NCBI GenBank assembly: GCA_003952965.2
Contig: RXIC02000097.1
Location: 1 to 64,000, forward strand
Length of the DNA: 64,000 bases
DNA from: Morella rubra
Lineage: Eukaryota; Streptophyta; Magnoliopsida; Fagales; Myricaceae
Direction: 5' to 3'
This document shows positions 10,255 to 22,235 of the stretch, piece by piece. The notes under the pieces are model-generated. The model was given only the letters and a program-made list of their open reading frames with translations, was not told the origin of the DNA and did not search any database. How positions within the stretch are numbered: position 1 is the first letter of the stretch; each line of letters begins with the position of its first letter. The translations under genes and the position numbers were made by a program.

Positions 10255-11480
10255 TGATATGTGTAGGTTGTCAAGTCTCAGATTTCTGCAATTATCGGGT
10301 TGCTGCAAACTCGAGAAATTTCCAGACTTAAGTAGCATGGAGTGTCTAGAGGAGCTTTATGCACTTGAAACTACTATAACACAATTATCCCCCAATCCAT
10401 TCCCGAGGAGCATAAAGACATTAAGACATACTGGATCACAAATATCCCTCAATTCATCTCTGATTGGCTCATAGACCACAAAAGTCTTTGAGAAACTGAC
10501 GGGCTAAAAGACCACAAGAGCCATTGGACTCCCGCCACTTTCGATGAGGAGAATCTCTGGACATCAGAAATTATACTCCAATCCACCTCCGACAGTCTTC
10601 TCAATCATCGCTAGTCTTAAACAACTCGGCATACTTGATCCGATGCAGATCAGCGGCCTCTCTAAACATCCCAAATTATCCTCCAATCCATTTCTGATGA
10701 GTGGTCGAGAGTTTAGGTGTCTTGGTGGAAAAGGTTGTGAATGGCTTTTTATTCTCCTAATGAATCCCAGAAACTCCACGTGGAAGTGGGAAGCGGAAGC
10801 TGCGAGGTAAAAGTCTCTCTCTCTCTCTCTCTTGCCAGCAAGCGCATGCGAGCCATGGTAATATTGAAATGGGAAATATCTCTCGTCTTTTGATTTTGAT
10901 TTTATAGGGGACAAGTAGTGTTAGTACCAAGGTAATGCATGGCTCTTTGTTCACAAGTGATGGAATACCAGAGTGGTTCAGCAATACAAGCAGTGGCACT
11001 TCGGATATAACATTTCAAGATCTCGACAACAATAGGAAGTGGATTGGGTATGCCGTGTTTATTGATTATCAAGTAAATCTGAGTCCGCCTATAAGCTATT
11101 ATAATAAGAAAGGATTCATTATGAGGATTGCTTATGATTGGATGCGTACTCTTTAAGGAGCACGGTGATGATGATCCTTTTTCGAACAGTCATTTTCAAG
11201 TGGATGCTTCGGAGTAATATTGGTGGACCTGATCTTCCACCAATTGTTTTACATTTTTGTGCTCTTGAATTCAGGAATCGTACGGATGCACAAAGGGGAA
11301 TTTGGGCTTATATACCAGCTCAGTGGTTTATGGAACAGATCATGGATTTGGATTGATTGAGAGTCATTACAACTTCCATCTCGAGCCACGTTACAACAGG
11401 AGACTATGCACAAAGGGCCGTCTTTCTTATTGTTTTGGAAAGGGTACCCTTGCTGTGATACCTTCTCTCCCTTTTCATCG
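10255..11480 (+). pseudogene. Partial second TNL copy: LRR and C-JID only
   Basis: LRR sequence SSLRFLQLSGCCKLEKFP and SMECLEELYALETTITQLS (10259-10420) parallels exon 4 of the upstream gene (FLQISGCKLEEFP, SMECLEELYGYKTRITHFP). A donor (GCGAG|GTAAAAG, about 10806), a CT-repeat and an acceptor (TTTATAG|GGG, 10907) follow, as in the first copy. C-JID pieces come next: MHGSLFTSDGIPEWFSNTSS, KWIGYAVF and GIWAYIPAQWFMEQIMDLD. Several stops and shifts interrupt it, and there is no TIR or NB-ARC. It is a truncated tandem duplicate of the 3' end of the neighbouring gene or of a close paralogue. Confidence 0.85.
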
Positions 11481-11529
11481 ACCTTAAGCTTAGTGTTCAA
11501 GAAAGGTAAAACAACAATTTCTAATTTTG

Positions 11530-12955
11530 TTTTGCTGAACACATACTTTTGTTTTTCCATCGGTTAACACTGACTCACATTAACAGTACTCTTCCTTTGC
11601 AATTTTTTTTTTTAACTTCAGAATTATTCCAGTCTTTTTGAGGATGCATATGTTTAAGGAATTATGTTTCCTTTCTTATCAAATCATAAAGCTAATTCCA
11701 TCTCTCCTATGGTCCTTAAAAATTGTGGACCTCATTTTCAACGTTTATTGTTTTTGTTGTTAGTTTATTAAATAGGAAACAATACAAATTTTGACAAGAG
11801 GCTAATAAATTTGAGTTCTAAATCAAAGTGGGTGGTCTATAAGACGCTAATTTCACCACAATTAGTCCCCAAATATGGTGTAGAATTTGGAAAAATTTTG
11901 GATGCCAAATATTTGCCTATTCTAAATATTTGGCCTAAGAAAATAATTATATAATAATCTCTCTCCCCCTCATCAAATTATCTCTTTTTATCACAATAAA
12001 TATAAAAAATTTCACTCAAAATCATCTTTTCTTTATTTTTTCACCAATTTCAAAAACCAAAATTTTATAACTCCCAAAATTTTGGCATTCAGACACCACG
12101 GGGTAAGTCATTATCCCTTTGTAAGCTACATCTTTTATGTAATAAAAGAGACCCCACTAACTTCTTTCTGTGTATTTGATTTGATGAATTTATATTTTTT
12201 TTCGATAGCTTAACATTGACTCACATTAACACTCTTCATTGAAAATTTGTTCATTCTTTTATACCCTAGGAATTGTGTGTACTTTCTTATCAAATCAAGC
12301 TACTCAATCTCTACTTAAAAATCTTGGTCCTCATTTTCAACGTTTGCTGTTTTTGTTGTTACTTCATTAAACGTTCCGTGTCACATGTATGTATAATATA
12401 TATTGTTGATCCAGACCCTGCTGTTAATTTGATTTTCTTTTGCTGATTGCCTCCTAGCTGCAGGGGCTGAGATGTAGAAACAATGGTATCACTGGCAGGA
12501 CGAGTCATTGAGTTGATCGCAGTCGAGGAAGGCAATGTCACTGCTTACTATAAACTATTTGCTTTCCATTCATCCTTCACATATGCATATTTAAATCTGT
12601 ATGCATCAAGGAGTTCTCATTCTTCTTTTTGCTGTTGAACAGATGTAATTATTAGATCGCATTGCTAGAATTTGATTTTTCAGACTCAGTACTTTATCCA
12701 GAGAATCATTGAATTGTTCAATTTATCACAGTTTCGACTTTTTGAATATCCTTCCAGAATAATTAGGCATATGGGCTTTGAGCAGATTTTTAGCTAGTAA
12801 AGGATTTAAAACAGACTCTTCTCTCATCGATCAACAAGTCCTCATGACTTGGATGAGTTAGGCCTATGGGCTCAAAGAACTCTTTGTTGAGAAATCTTTT
12901 TCCTCGTCCTTGTTTTGGTTTGTCTTACGATTTTATTGGACCTTGTTTCTGTCAT
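11530..12955 (+). repeat. TNL upstream block, copy B (first part)
   Basis: It matches copy A (808-3310) in order and orientation but lacks the MITE-like insertion. A stretch of its own at about 11885-12110 has weakly inverted ends (GGATGCCAAAT and TTTTGGCATTC) and may be a small MITE. The match breaks off at about 12955, just after TTTTCCTCGTCCTTGTTTTG, where copy A continues at 3310. The rest of the block reappears at 28135. It is preceded by the partial second TNL copy, so the array order is gene, 3' copy, next upstream flank. Confidence 0.75.
12459..12578 (+). other. Conserved exon-like block, copy B
   Basis: This is the best preserved of three copies. Acceptor CTCCTAGCTGCAG|GGG is followed by an ATG at 12483 that opens MVSLAGRVIELIAVEEGNV. 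In copy C the matching position has a donor-like TTCAG|GTATGC. The open frame from the ATG runs about 40 codons. Conservation in three copies suggests a real exon, but no family is recognised. Confidence 0.4.
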
Positions 12956-13204
12956 ACATCAAGCTTTTGTTTAACATAACATGTATTTGTTTATGAAAAA
13001 CAAGTTTTGGTTTAGTAGTGCATTAGGAGATAATTAGTTAATTAGTGTATTGATTACATGGTGATTTGGAGATAAAATTAGTACTTGATGTATTAGTTTC
13101 AAAATCTTGATTAAGGTCTAATTTAGTGAGATTTGAAGTTCACAAGTCACCAATCTTTTATTCAGGATTTGAAGTTTACAAGTCACCAATCTTTTGTTCT
13201 TAAT
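12956..13204. other. Junction stretch, possible LTR start
   Basis: Copy B of the TNL block ends at about 12955 and the CACTA-associated palindromic words start at about 13215. The stretch between opens with TGTCATACATC and contains two near-direct repeats of AAGTTCACAAGTCACCAATC (near 13137 and 13166). It could be the 5' part of the LTR whose 3' part lies at 26607-28080. That is inference from position only. Confidence 0.25.
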
Positions 13205-13914
13205 GCGTTACAATGCTTCATACCGTAAACGTTCGCACGGTTTTGGACGTTAATGAAACAACGTTCGAACTGTTTTTGTAGCGTTCAAATGGATAGTGTC
13301 GAATCCATTTGATATACCGATCCAGGTGTTCGGACAAGAAAAAAAATATATTCAATAATGGATGAAGGAAAATGTTGAAACATTTGAAGAGCGTTCAAAC
13401 GTCGGGAGACACTTGTCTGCCGAACGCTTAATAACGTTGGAACTGAATTTTATTTTTTTTAAAATAAAAAAATTGCTAGAAAATTATTAAAAAAGAAAAT
13501 TTATTAACAAAATGTATAATTAAATAATTAATCAACAATATTCGAAATTAAATTAAATAAATACAACAAATACAAAAAAAATAATCAATCTTTTGCCATC
13601 ATGGTAGGTCTAAACTGCTTCAAGACATTTTCCAACATGGTGTGCATCCTTGTCTTCCTAAATCAAAAATTATAACACTTAAATAATTTACAAAGACAAT
13701 CATTAAAAAAAAAAATTGAGCTGAATGAAAAATATATATAACTTATATACAAACTACTCGATGTCAGTTTTGGATGAAGGTGCTCAAATCCCACTTAGGA
13801 AATATTAAGGCCCCAGCTTTCAATGATGCAATTGAAGGATTATATCTAACATGTTTAAATGATTGTACGTATTGTTCTCGTCTCGAACACTCAAAACATT
13901 TTTTTATTTGTTAG

Positions 13915-14270
13915 GAAAGTTAGAATTTTGTATTATGCAGGAAAAATCTAAATTTGAGGTGTTGAGCCTTAAATGGATTTGCATCATTGTAACAATATTA
14001 ACATGCACAAGAAACTAATGGAGAGAATAATAAAAGCTGATACAACATTTTCCAAATCCATCATCTTTCATTGTATGGAAAGAAATTGCTGGTTGGATGA
14101 AAAATTTTCAGTCCGGCCCTATTGACCTATTACAGCTTTTGTTATTTTTCTAATTCTATCCATTAGTTTCCTGTGCATGTTAATATTGTTACAGTGATGC
14201 AAATCCATTTAAGGCTCAACACCTCAAATTTAGATTTTTTGTGCATAATGCAAAACTTCTAATTTTCTAA
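13915..14270. repeat. Long inverted repeat (hairpin), arms about 125 bp
   Basis: The left arm (about 13915-14037) and the right arm (about 14135-14270) are complementary over nearly their full length. Both contain AAATTTGAGGTGTTGAGCC, TTAAATGGATTTGCATCA, TGTAACAATATTAACATGCA and GAAACTAATGGA when the right arm is read from the other strand. Mismatches are few and scattered. The loop is about 95 bases. Transcribed from either strand it would fold into a long hairpin. It lies inside CACTA element B and encodes nothing. Possible readings are a foldback MITE, an inverted duplication or a young small-RNA hairpin locus. Confidence 0.8.
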
Positions 14271-14649
14271 AAAAATTAAAAACGTTCAATAAACGACACA
14301 ATACGCTAAATGGTATAAAATTGACTATTTGAACGTGATTGTCATCCATGTAAATGAACCATTTCAGCAATATCATTCGAGTGTACACTTTTACAGAATT
14401 TGAACGCTGCGAAAAATCCACGAAAATCACTGATCCAAAAACTCCAAATCAATCCCAAAAACTTGTTGTTTTACTCTAAAACATGCATTCAACACCCCTA
14501 AACAAATATGAAACTAACCATGAGCATTTAAACTCAATTTCGTTCACAAATTAAACCCACTATAATACAAAATCTTTACCTAAAAAACTAATAAATTCAT
14601 TGATTAAGTTTAAAAACTCACCTCCAAAACACAAAGAAGCTCCATTTGA

Positions 14650-16330
14650 GTATTTTCCTACAACAAAAAAACAAAAAAACAACACGTCTTCACTTTTTTA
14701 AAATAAAAAATGCAGAACTGGAAAAAATTTTTTTACAAATACAAAAGCAAGTCTGAATATGCTTAATGCTTCTTAATAAGAAGAAAAATAAATCATAAAG
14801 CATAATCTCCACAAGTATGAATATGTACTGAAAGTAAGAGAGATAGAGTTAGAGAGATGACACCGTATTTTTAGGTGGTTCGGCCAACACTTGCCTACGT
14901 CCACCCCCAAGGCTATTGACTTCCTTGGGCTTCCTCACTATTCTCCAAATAGCAAATAGACCTTAGCTTCCCGAGTGCTAAAGAACCTTTACAAAGCGGT
15001 TTTCGAGCTCACGCTTCAACTCTCTCATAAATCCCAAAACCCAAGGGATTTCTTCTACTCTGACAAGTAGGACCAAGTGTTTTCCCAACACTCCTCACAA
15101 ATCCCACAACCTAAGTTTCTTCTACCTAACGAGTAGGACAAGTGTTCACCAACACTTAAGTGTTTTACAACAATGGGTACGATAAGGAATGGCTCTCTAA
15201 GTCGAATATGCAAGTGGAAAGCTCACAACTTGTGGAATGGCTCTCTAAGTCGAATTAGCAAATGAAAAGCTCAATAAAGTGCAAGAAGATAAGATTCTTG
15301 AATGAAACCTAAAGTTTGGCGAGTAGGAGCACAAGCTTTCTTGATAGGTGCGGTCTTCCCTCTTCTTCAAAGCACTTTCTCTCTCTAGAAGTTAGGGCAC
15401 GATTGATTGCAAGTGTGCTGTGTCTTCTTCAAGAAACTTCTCTCTCTTTGGAGGCTAGATCATCAAGGATAAGTACAAGAAGAAGATTTAACAATGGGAG
15501 CTTTGATCTTGGAGGAATCAGCAAATGAAATCTTTGGATCTTGGCTTTTTCTCTCTCTAGATGTTGCGATGATGATCGAGCTTGTTTCTTCTTTCTCCAT
15601 CTCGTTCTTCTTATAGCCCCTAGGTCTTCAACGGTCATCAAGTGGCTTCATTTTACCGTTGGAGGGGTTTAAAAGACTTTTTGAAACATTTTGGATGATC
15701 TGGCTTCATTTCGAGGATATCTGCAATTTCGCACCATGTGTCTACACATTAATAGTATGTGCTGACACATTAAAACTTAGCCTAAAATTTTTCTCTCGGG
15801 AGATAGTGCAATGTGTCTACACATAGTCTTCAATGTGTCAACACATTGAACACTTAGTTTGAAAATGCTGTCGACAATGAATTTTTGCATTTTGGAGTTA
15901 GGCTCTTGGGTGTAAGTGCAATGTGTCGACACTATGGCTCAATGTGTCGACACTTCCAACACTTAGTAAAAAAAAACATTTTGAATGACCCAAAAAACAA
16001 ACTCTCGGGAAGTAGTTCAATGTGTCGACACTATGGTCCAATGTGTCGACACTTCCAACACTTAGACAAAAAATTGTTCTTTAACAGCAACTACTTCAAT
16101 TTAATAAATATAAAAAAATACTTACAATATAAAAGATGATTAATTAGCAAGTGTAATGATGATCAAGTATGCTTGGAGAGATTTTAGAATAAGGAAACCT
16201 TGATACTCTAAAAACATAATTTTCTTGAAAGGAATTTCAATGTAAAAACTAAAAGACTTGAACGAGTATGAAAACTTTGTTATCATCAAAATCAAAATGG
16301 ATTGTTTGTAAGAACAACCTTGGGCTAACA
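14650..16330 (-). repeat. 3' LTR of the Sirevirus-type element
   Basis: The LTR reads TGTTAGCCCAAGG from the minus strand at 16330 and matches 22236-23913 along most of its length. Its outer end, near 14650-14700, is diverged and only approximately placed. Like its partner it carries repeats built on the palindrome GTGTCGACAC. Open frames inside it, such as 15316-15528 and 15885-16139, recur in the partner LTR simply because the LTRs are copies. Confidence 0.88.
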
Positions 16331-16817
16331 ATCTCCCCTTTTTGATGATGACAAAAACCATTTAAAAATGACAATTTGCTAACAAATAGAAAAGCTCCCC
16401 CTGAGAACAAGCAGGAGTTTTCATGACATTTTTAGCAAAAAGGACTTTGAGATTTTACAAAAATTTTGCATGAGTTTCCTTTGTAAATGGAGGTTTCCCA
16501 AAATTTAAAAACAAGTAAGAAACACTTCTATAAGCTTCCTCCAAACTTTCCAAACTTCCATTGTTCCAAACAGAACACAAGACTTCATATTGATACCAAT
16601 TTGAAAGTTAGGAATACTACCTGTAAAGCAAATCTCACTGTCCACAATTAAGTGCAAAGAGACAAGCACTTTTCAAATCCCTTATAATCATCATTAGATA
16701 ATCAATAGATATGAGCATAATCAAATAATCTAATGGAGACATATAAATTATAGAGATATGCATAGATAAGGCAAGTCAATTGTTCAGCCAACTTTAACAA
16801 CTACAAATAAGATTAAT

Positions 16818-17900
16818 TCAAAAAGGAATGTCCTCAGTAAGAGCTGGAGAGTCAACATAATCACTTAAAACTTCTCCCCCATATAACCTTAAAACTTCTT
16901 CCCCCTTCTTCCCCCCTTCTCCCCCTTTGGCATCATCAAAAATAGGATAAGGGGAGGTCAAGGGCAGCTGGCTAGATAGGTGGAGTCTTTGAAGTGGAGG
17001 TGGAAAGTTTAGATTTCTTGATAGCAGGAGGAGGATACTCAATCTCAAACTTCTTCAGCTAGCCCATCCAAGTCGTGAAACCAATATGTCCATTTCATTA
17101 CATGAGGCCAAGATTTCTATCAGCTTCCATATGCACCTATGTTGCCTTTATAATATTCTCAGCTGATGATTTGACATAAGCTTGAAGCTCAGTAGAGGTG
17201 GAAGGAAACTCATCAACAGAATGCGGAAATAAATTTCTAGTCACAAGGATGCTGTTGTTAACTTGATGCTTGAGACCCCTCATTTCCTTATCAAGAGCCC
17301 CAAAACGCTTTGTATGAACAACATGCAACTTTTTGATATCTTCAAATCCCAGCTTCATACTTGTGGCAATGTCCTTCATATTCTTACTCAATTTTCTTTG
17401 TTCCTCCTTGATTTCAGCAATTGAATCCTCAAGTTTACTTAGGTGAGGCTCACGAGAAACTAGCAGCAGAAAATATGGAAGATAATCCAATCTGTAGTGA
17501 GGAAAAGAAATAGGAGTTTGCTAACCCATAGGAGTCCTCGTTCCTGTGTCCTTCAGTGTTAGCCTCTTTCTAATCCTCATCTTCTTCCTCAGAATCTGAA
17601 GCCCTTCACCTCATTTTTGAGGTGTCACCACACCTTTCTTTACCCATTCTCCATCATCATTTGAACAAAACCCATCAACCAAAGGTTTTTATTGTTGTAC
17701 TCCATGGAGTTTTGGGGTTTTTCTCTTACTTCCTCAATCATTCCAACCTTAAGAATATGAAACATATGCGTGAAAAGCATCCCATAAGGGAGCCCTTGCT
17801 TTTTCTTCTCAGTAGCAACCTTCATGTGATTAAGCATTAGATGACCAAGGTTCATACGAGTCGGGTAATGGAAATTTGTGAGGGAAAGAGAGAGTGGCAC
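16818..17900 (-). pseudogene. Extra 3' ORF of the Sirevirus-type element (fossil)
   Basis: It lies between the pol region and the 3' LTR, where Sireviruses carry an additional ORF. One piece has PTRMNLGHLMLNHMK and GLPYGMLFTHMFHILKVG, resembling the putative plant transposon protein domain (PF20167-like by memory, not searched). The next piece is a heptad-rich coiled coil with KLEDSIAEIKEEQRKLSKN. The same pairing of domain and coiled coil occurs in ORF X of the CACTA elements in this window. Function is unknown. The frame is broken, as in the rest of the element. Confidence 0.6.
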
Positions 17901-18200
17901 CGTTTGGGAGAGAAGGAGGTTTTTCTATGAGGTCAGAGAAGCAATAAGTGTTGACCCCTAGCCCTTTGTGAGTGTTTATGGGCCACGTGGACCATTTTTA
18001 AAAATTGTCAGATCAAAGATGTGTTGACACATGGCTTGCAAAATGAATACATACAATGTTTTCTCAAAGGGCAAGTATGATTTCAAAAGAAATGCACAGA
18101 GAGCAATTTAAACAAAGAACATAACATGTCCAATGTAATCAATTAACATATCAAAAGGAAAAAATCACTCACATATTACCAATTTATTTCGAAGGAAAAC

Positions 18201-18928
18201 TCATTCCAATTTCTTGGCGTATGAAGCAAAATCAATCCTTATTACACTAAACATGATAACAGGTATACTCAAAGTAAGGTAAAGAAAAGATCCAACCATA
18301 CCTCGATACCTTGTGTCTACAACGTCTTTACCTTTCTCATCATTTTCCATTTTGGTTGATGGACTCATTGGTGTACCCATCGGTTTTGAGTTGTCCATCC
18401 CAAATCTTTTGAGTAGGTCTCTTGTGTATTTGGCTTGGTTTATGAAGATGCCCTCATGATTTTGTTTAATCTGAAGCCCGAGAATGTAACTCAATTCTCC
18501 CATGAGGCTTATCTTGAATTCACCTTTCATGACTTTGGAAAATTCTATGACAATCATCATTTTCAATAAGGAGGGAACTTAACCATTTATACCATACTCG
18601 AGGTGCTTGCTTCAAGCCATATAGTGCTTTTGAGCTTGAACACATGGTGTGGTAGCTTTTCATCTACAAATCTAGGAGGTTGTTCTACACACACTTCCTT
18701 GGAAAGATAACCATTAAGAAATGTACATTTCACATTCATTTTGAAATAATTTGAAATCATTAAATCATGTAAAGGTAAGCAACATGAGAAAAGATTATAA
18801 ATGAGCAACGGAAGCAAAAGTTTCATAAAAAAAAAAATCCCTCTTCTTGATTGTAACCTTGGGCTACCAATCTTGCCTTGTTCCTCACTACAACCCCAGA
18901 TACATCCATTTTGTTTGAAAATCTCCAT
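18201..18928 (-). pseudogene. Copia reverse transcriptase remnant
   Basis: Recognisable copia RT segments include FLNGYLSKEVCVEQPPRF, GELSYILGLQIKQNHEGIFI and YTRDLLKRFGM. They place pol on the minus strand after integrase, the copia order. It is a fossil with several breaks. Confidence 0.85.
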
Positions 18929-19294
18929 TTAGTACAAATAACTGGATGATCTTTGGGTCTAGGAACTAGATGTCATACCATATTTTTCTCAATCTGTTTT
19001 ACTTCATCCTCCATGGCATGAATCAAACTTTAATCATCTTTTGCCTCAGAAATATTCTTTGGCTCAATTTGAGAAAGTAAGGCAAAATTACTAGCTTGAT
19101 TATAAGAAGAGTGAGTTCTTACACCTTTCTCCACATTACCAATGACTTGATCGATATGATGATTTCTGACAAACTTCAAAGCCTTTGGTAGATCGATGTT
19201 GCTTTGAGGTGTTTCTTTTTCAAGATCTACAATATCAATGTCATCTCTTCTCAAGGAAGTGTTAGATTCATCAAATACCACATGAACAGATTCT

Positions 19295-20536
19295 TCAACA
19301 ACTAAGTATGTTTATTGAAAAATACGATAGCTTTACTAGAAGTTGAATAACCAAGAAATATACCTTCATCAGCTTTTGCATCGAACTTACCCAAATTGTC
19401 CTTGTTGTTGTTGAGCATAAAGAATTTGCATCCGAAACATGAAAATAACTAATGTTGGGTTTTCTATCATTCCATAGCTCATAAGGAGTTTTCTTAAGAA
19501 TATGCCTAATCATGCAACGGTTCATAACATGACAACTTGTACTAATGGCTTCAGCCCAGAAGTAATCAGGCAAGTTGTTTTCACATAGCAAGGTTCTAGC
19601 CATCTCTTCAAGAGTCCTATTCTTCCTCTCTACAACACCATTTTGTTGAGGAGTTCTAGGAGCCAAGAAGTTATGGTTAATACAATTTTAACCACAAAAC
19701 TTTTCAAAGGAGGAATTTTCAAATTCTTTTCCATGATCACTCCTTATGCTAGAAATAGCAAAACATTTTTCATTTTGAATTCACTTGCTAAGTTTTTCAA
19801 AAGCATGAAAAGCCTCATCTTTATGAGCTAGGAATAGAACCCATGTGAATCTACTGAAATCATCAACAACAACAAAGCCATAACATTTGCCACCCAAACT
19901 CAGCGTTCGGGTTGGACCAAATAAGTCCATGTGTAGAAGTTGAAGTGACCTAGAAGTGGACATCACATTTTTGGGCTTAAAGGAGGTTTTGGTTTGTTTG
20001 CCTTTTTGACAAGCTGCACAAATTGTTTTTCTCAAAAGTAAGGTTAGGCAAACCCGAAACAAGATTCTTTTTGGCTAGTTTTGAAATCAAGTCCATGCTT
20101 GCATGAGCAAGCCTTCTATGCCACAACCAACTATCCTTGTCATTTAGAGATGAAAGACATTTTATATTTCTTGAAGAAATGCTCTCTAAATGAACAGTAC
20201 ATTTTTCAAATCTATGTCCAACAAACAAGGCTTTCTTGTTTTCAATGTTTTCAATAATACATATTGATGATTAAAAATGACTCGGTTTCCCTTATCACAT
20301 ATTTGACTATGCTCAACAAGTTATGCTTCAAACAATAAAAATAATATGTTCAATAGTAGGATTATGAGACATACAGACATTTCCAAAATCAATAATCCTT
20401 CATTTATTGATATCACCAAATGTAACTTATCCTTTTCTTTTAGGCTAAGAGATTTGAACCAACTCTTATCCTCTGTTATGTGCTTGGAGCATCCACTATC
20501 AAGAACCCAATGTTCCTTGACTTCGATTGACTTCAA
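19295..20536 (-). pseudogene. Copia protease and integrase remnant
   Basis: The protease motif HWVLDSGCSKHIT, the GAG-pre-integrase WLWHRRLAHASMDLISKL, the integrase core LLHMDLFGP and VVVDDFSRFTWV, and APRTPQQNGVVERKNRTL are all readable. They follow gag and precede RT. The piece belongs to the Sirevirus-type element and is broken. Confidence 0.87.
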
Positions 20537-20555
20537 GCACTCCTACAAAAAAGAA

Positions 20556-22198
20556 TCATGTCTTGCCTTTTGGTACCCAAATCTTTTTGGGTCCTTTGGT
20601 GTTAGAACCAATTTCTTTCATCTTGTCCTTTCGAATCCAAACAAATTTAATGCCACTAGAAGATTTCTTTCTAGTTGGACAAACATGTGATATATGTCCA
20701 GATTTACCACAAAAGTTGCACAATGTAAATGATGGAGATGATTTTGTGATCATATAAGAGTAAGATTTTTGATCATTGAAAGAATCATATCCAATGCCAC
20801 TTTTATTGAAGCAACACCTTTGAGAACAAGAAGAATATCAAGGTTTCTTTTTCCTTGAGTGAATCTTGCAAGATCTTGAGTGAGAGAGTCAACTTTCCTT
20901 TTTAAATCAATGTTTTCAGATTTCAAATCATTTGACTCTTCTTGCAAGATTTTCTCATTTTCTTTTGTGACTCTTGCAAGATCTCTCTAAGAGAAACAAC
21001 TTGGTATTTCAAAGTATCATTTTCTTGGATAAGTGTTTCAAGGATTCTTTTTAAGACAACAATATTTTGAAAACACTTCTTTTCAATTCAAGATATTGTT
21101 CATCAAAAGCATCTTGTAATTCATCAAATGTGAAGAACAAATTGAAGAGTCTTGTACCTCATTTTCATTATCCTTTGCCATGAAGCATATATTTGCAATT
21201 TCTTCATCACATCACTATCACTACTATCACTATCAGTCTCTCCCCATGCGCCAAAAAGGCTTTCTTTTTGTTCTTGAAATCTTGGATTTCTTGTGGGATT
21301 CAAGGTTTGGGCAATCCGTCTTGATATGTCCCAGCTTCTTGCATCCATAGCAAATAATTTCATTCTTCTTGCTACTATCACCTTTATAGCTTGTCTTCCT
21401 TGGAAATCTTTTATCTTCTTGTTTCTTCCGGAAGAATTTCTTGAATCTCTTGGTGACAATGTCATTTCTCATCATCTTCGAAAGACTCATCATCACTAGA
21501 GCATGAGGCTTTCAAGGCAATGCTTCTTTTTTCTTTTCCTTCATCCTCGTCCCCTTTACATGGTTCATCTCATGTGTCATGAGAGATCCCATGAGCTCAT
21601 CCAAAGAAAGCTTTGTCAAGTCTTTGGCTTCTTGAATGGCGGTGACCTTGGGTTCCCAAGCTTTTGGTAGACACCTAAGATCTTTCTCACCATTTCAACA
21701 TTAGTATATTCTTTACCAAGAGATTTAAGACCATTTATAATATCGGTAAAGCGAGTAAACATAGATGAGATATTTTCATAGGGATTCATTTTAAAAAGCT
21801 CATAACTATGAACAAGCATACTAATCTTGTTTTCTTTAACTTGATTCGTACCTTCATGGGCCACTTGAAGTTTGTCCCATATTTGTTTCACGGTATCACA
21901 ACCGAAACACGATTAAATTCATTTGAATCAAGTGCACAATATAAAACATTCATAGCTTTAGAATTTAAGACATAAGTTTTAAATCAGCACTATCCCAATC
22001 TTTTTCATCTTTCAACATACCTTCCTTGTCTCTAGAAAATTTAGGACCATTTGAGATAACTCTCCACAGTTCATAGTCCACGGCTTGGATGTAAATCCTC
22101 ATCCTTGCCTTCCAATAGTTATAACAAGTCCCATTGAACAAAGGTGGTCTATTTGTGGATTGACCTTCAGCTAAGGAGGTACTAACAAGGGTTGTCAT
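20556..22198 (-). pseudogene. Copia gag remnant
   Basis: The start PPLFNGTCYNYWKARMRIY is the usual Sirevirus/copia gag opening close behind the primer-binding site. KQIWDKLQVAHEGTNQVK follows, then two zinc knuckles, CYGCKKLGHIKTDCP and CNFCGKSGHISHVCP, which in live elements package the RNA. It is a fossil with several breaks. Confidence 0.87.
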
Positions 22199-22235
22199 AG
22201 ATAGAGATATTAAACCTCAGCTCTGATACCAATTG

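Noticed and set aside
13010-13030. TTTAGTAGTG as a CACTA right end
   Set aside because: The inward sequence does not resemble the other termini and no subterminal repeats precede it.
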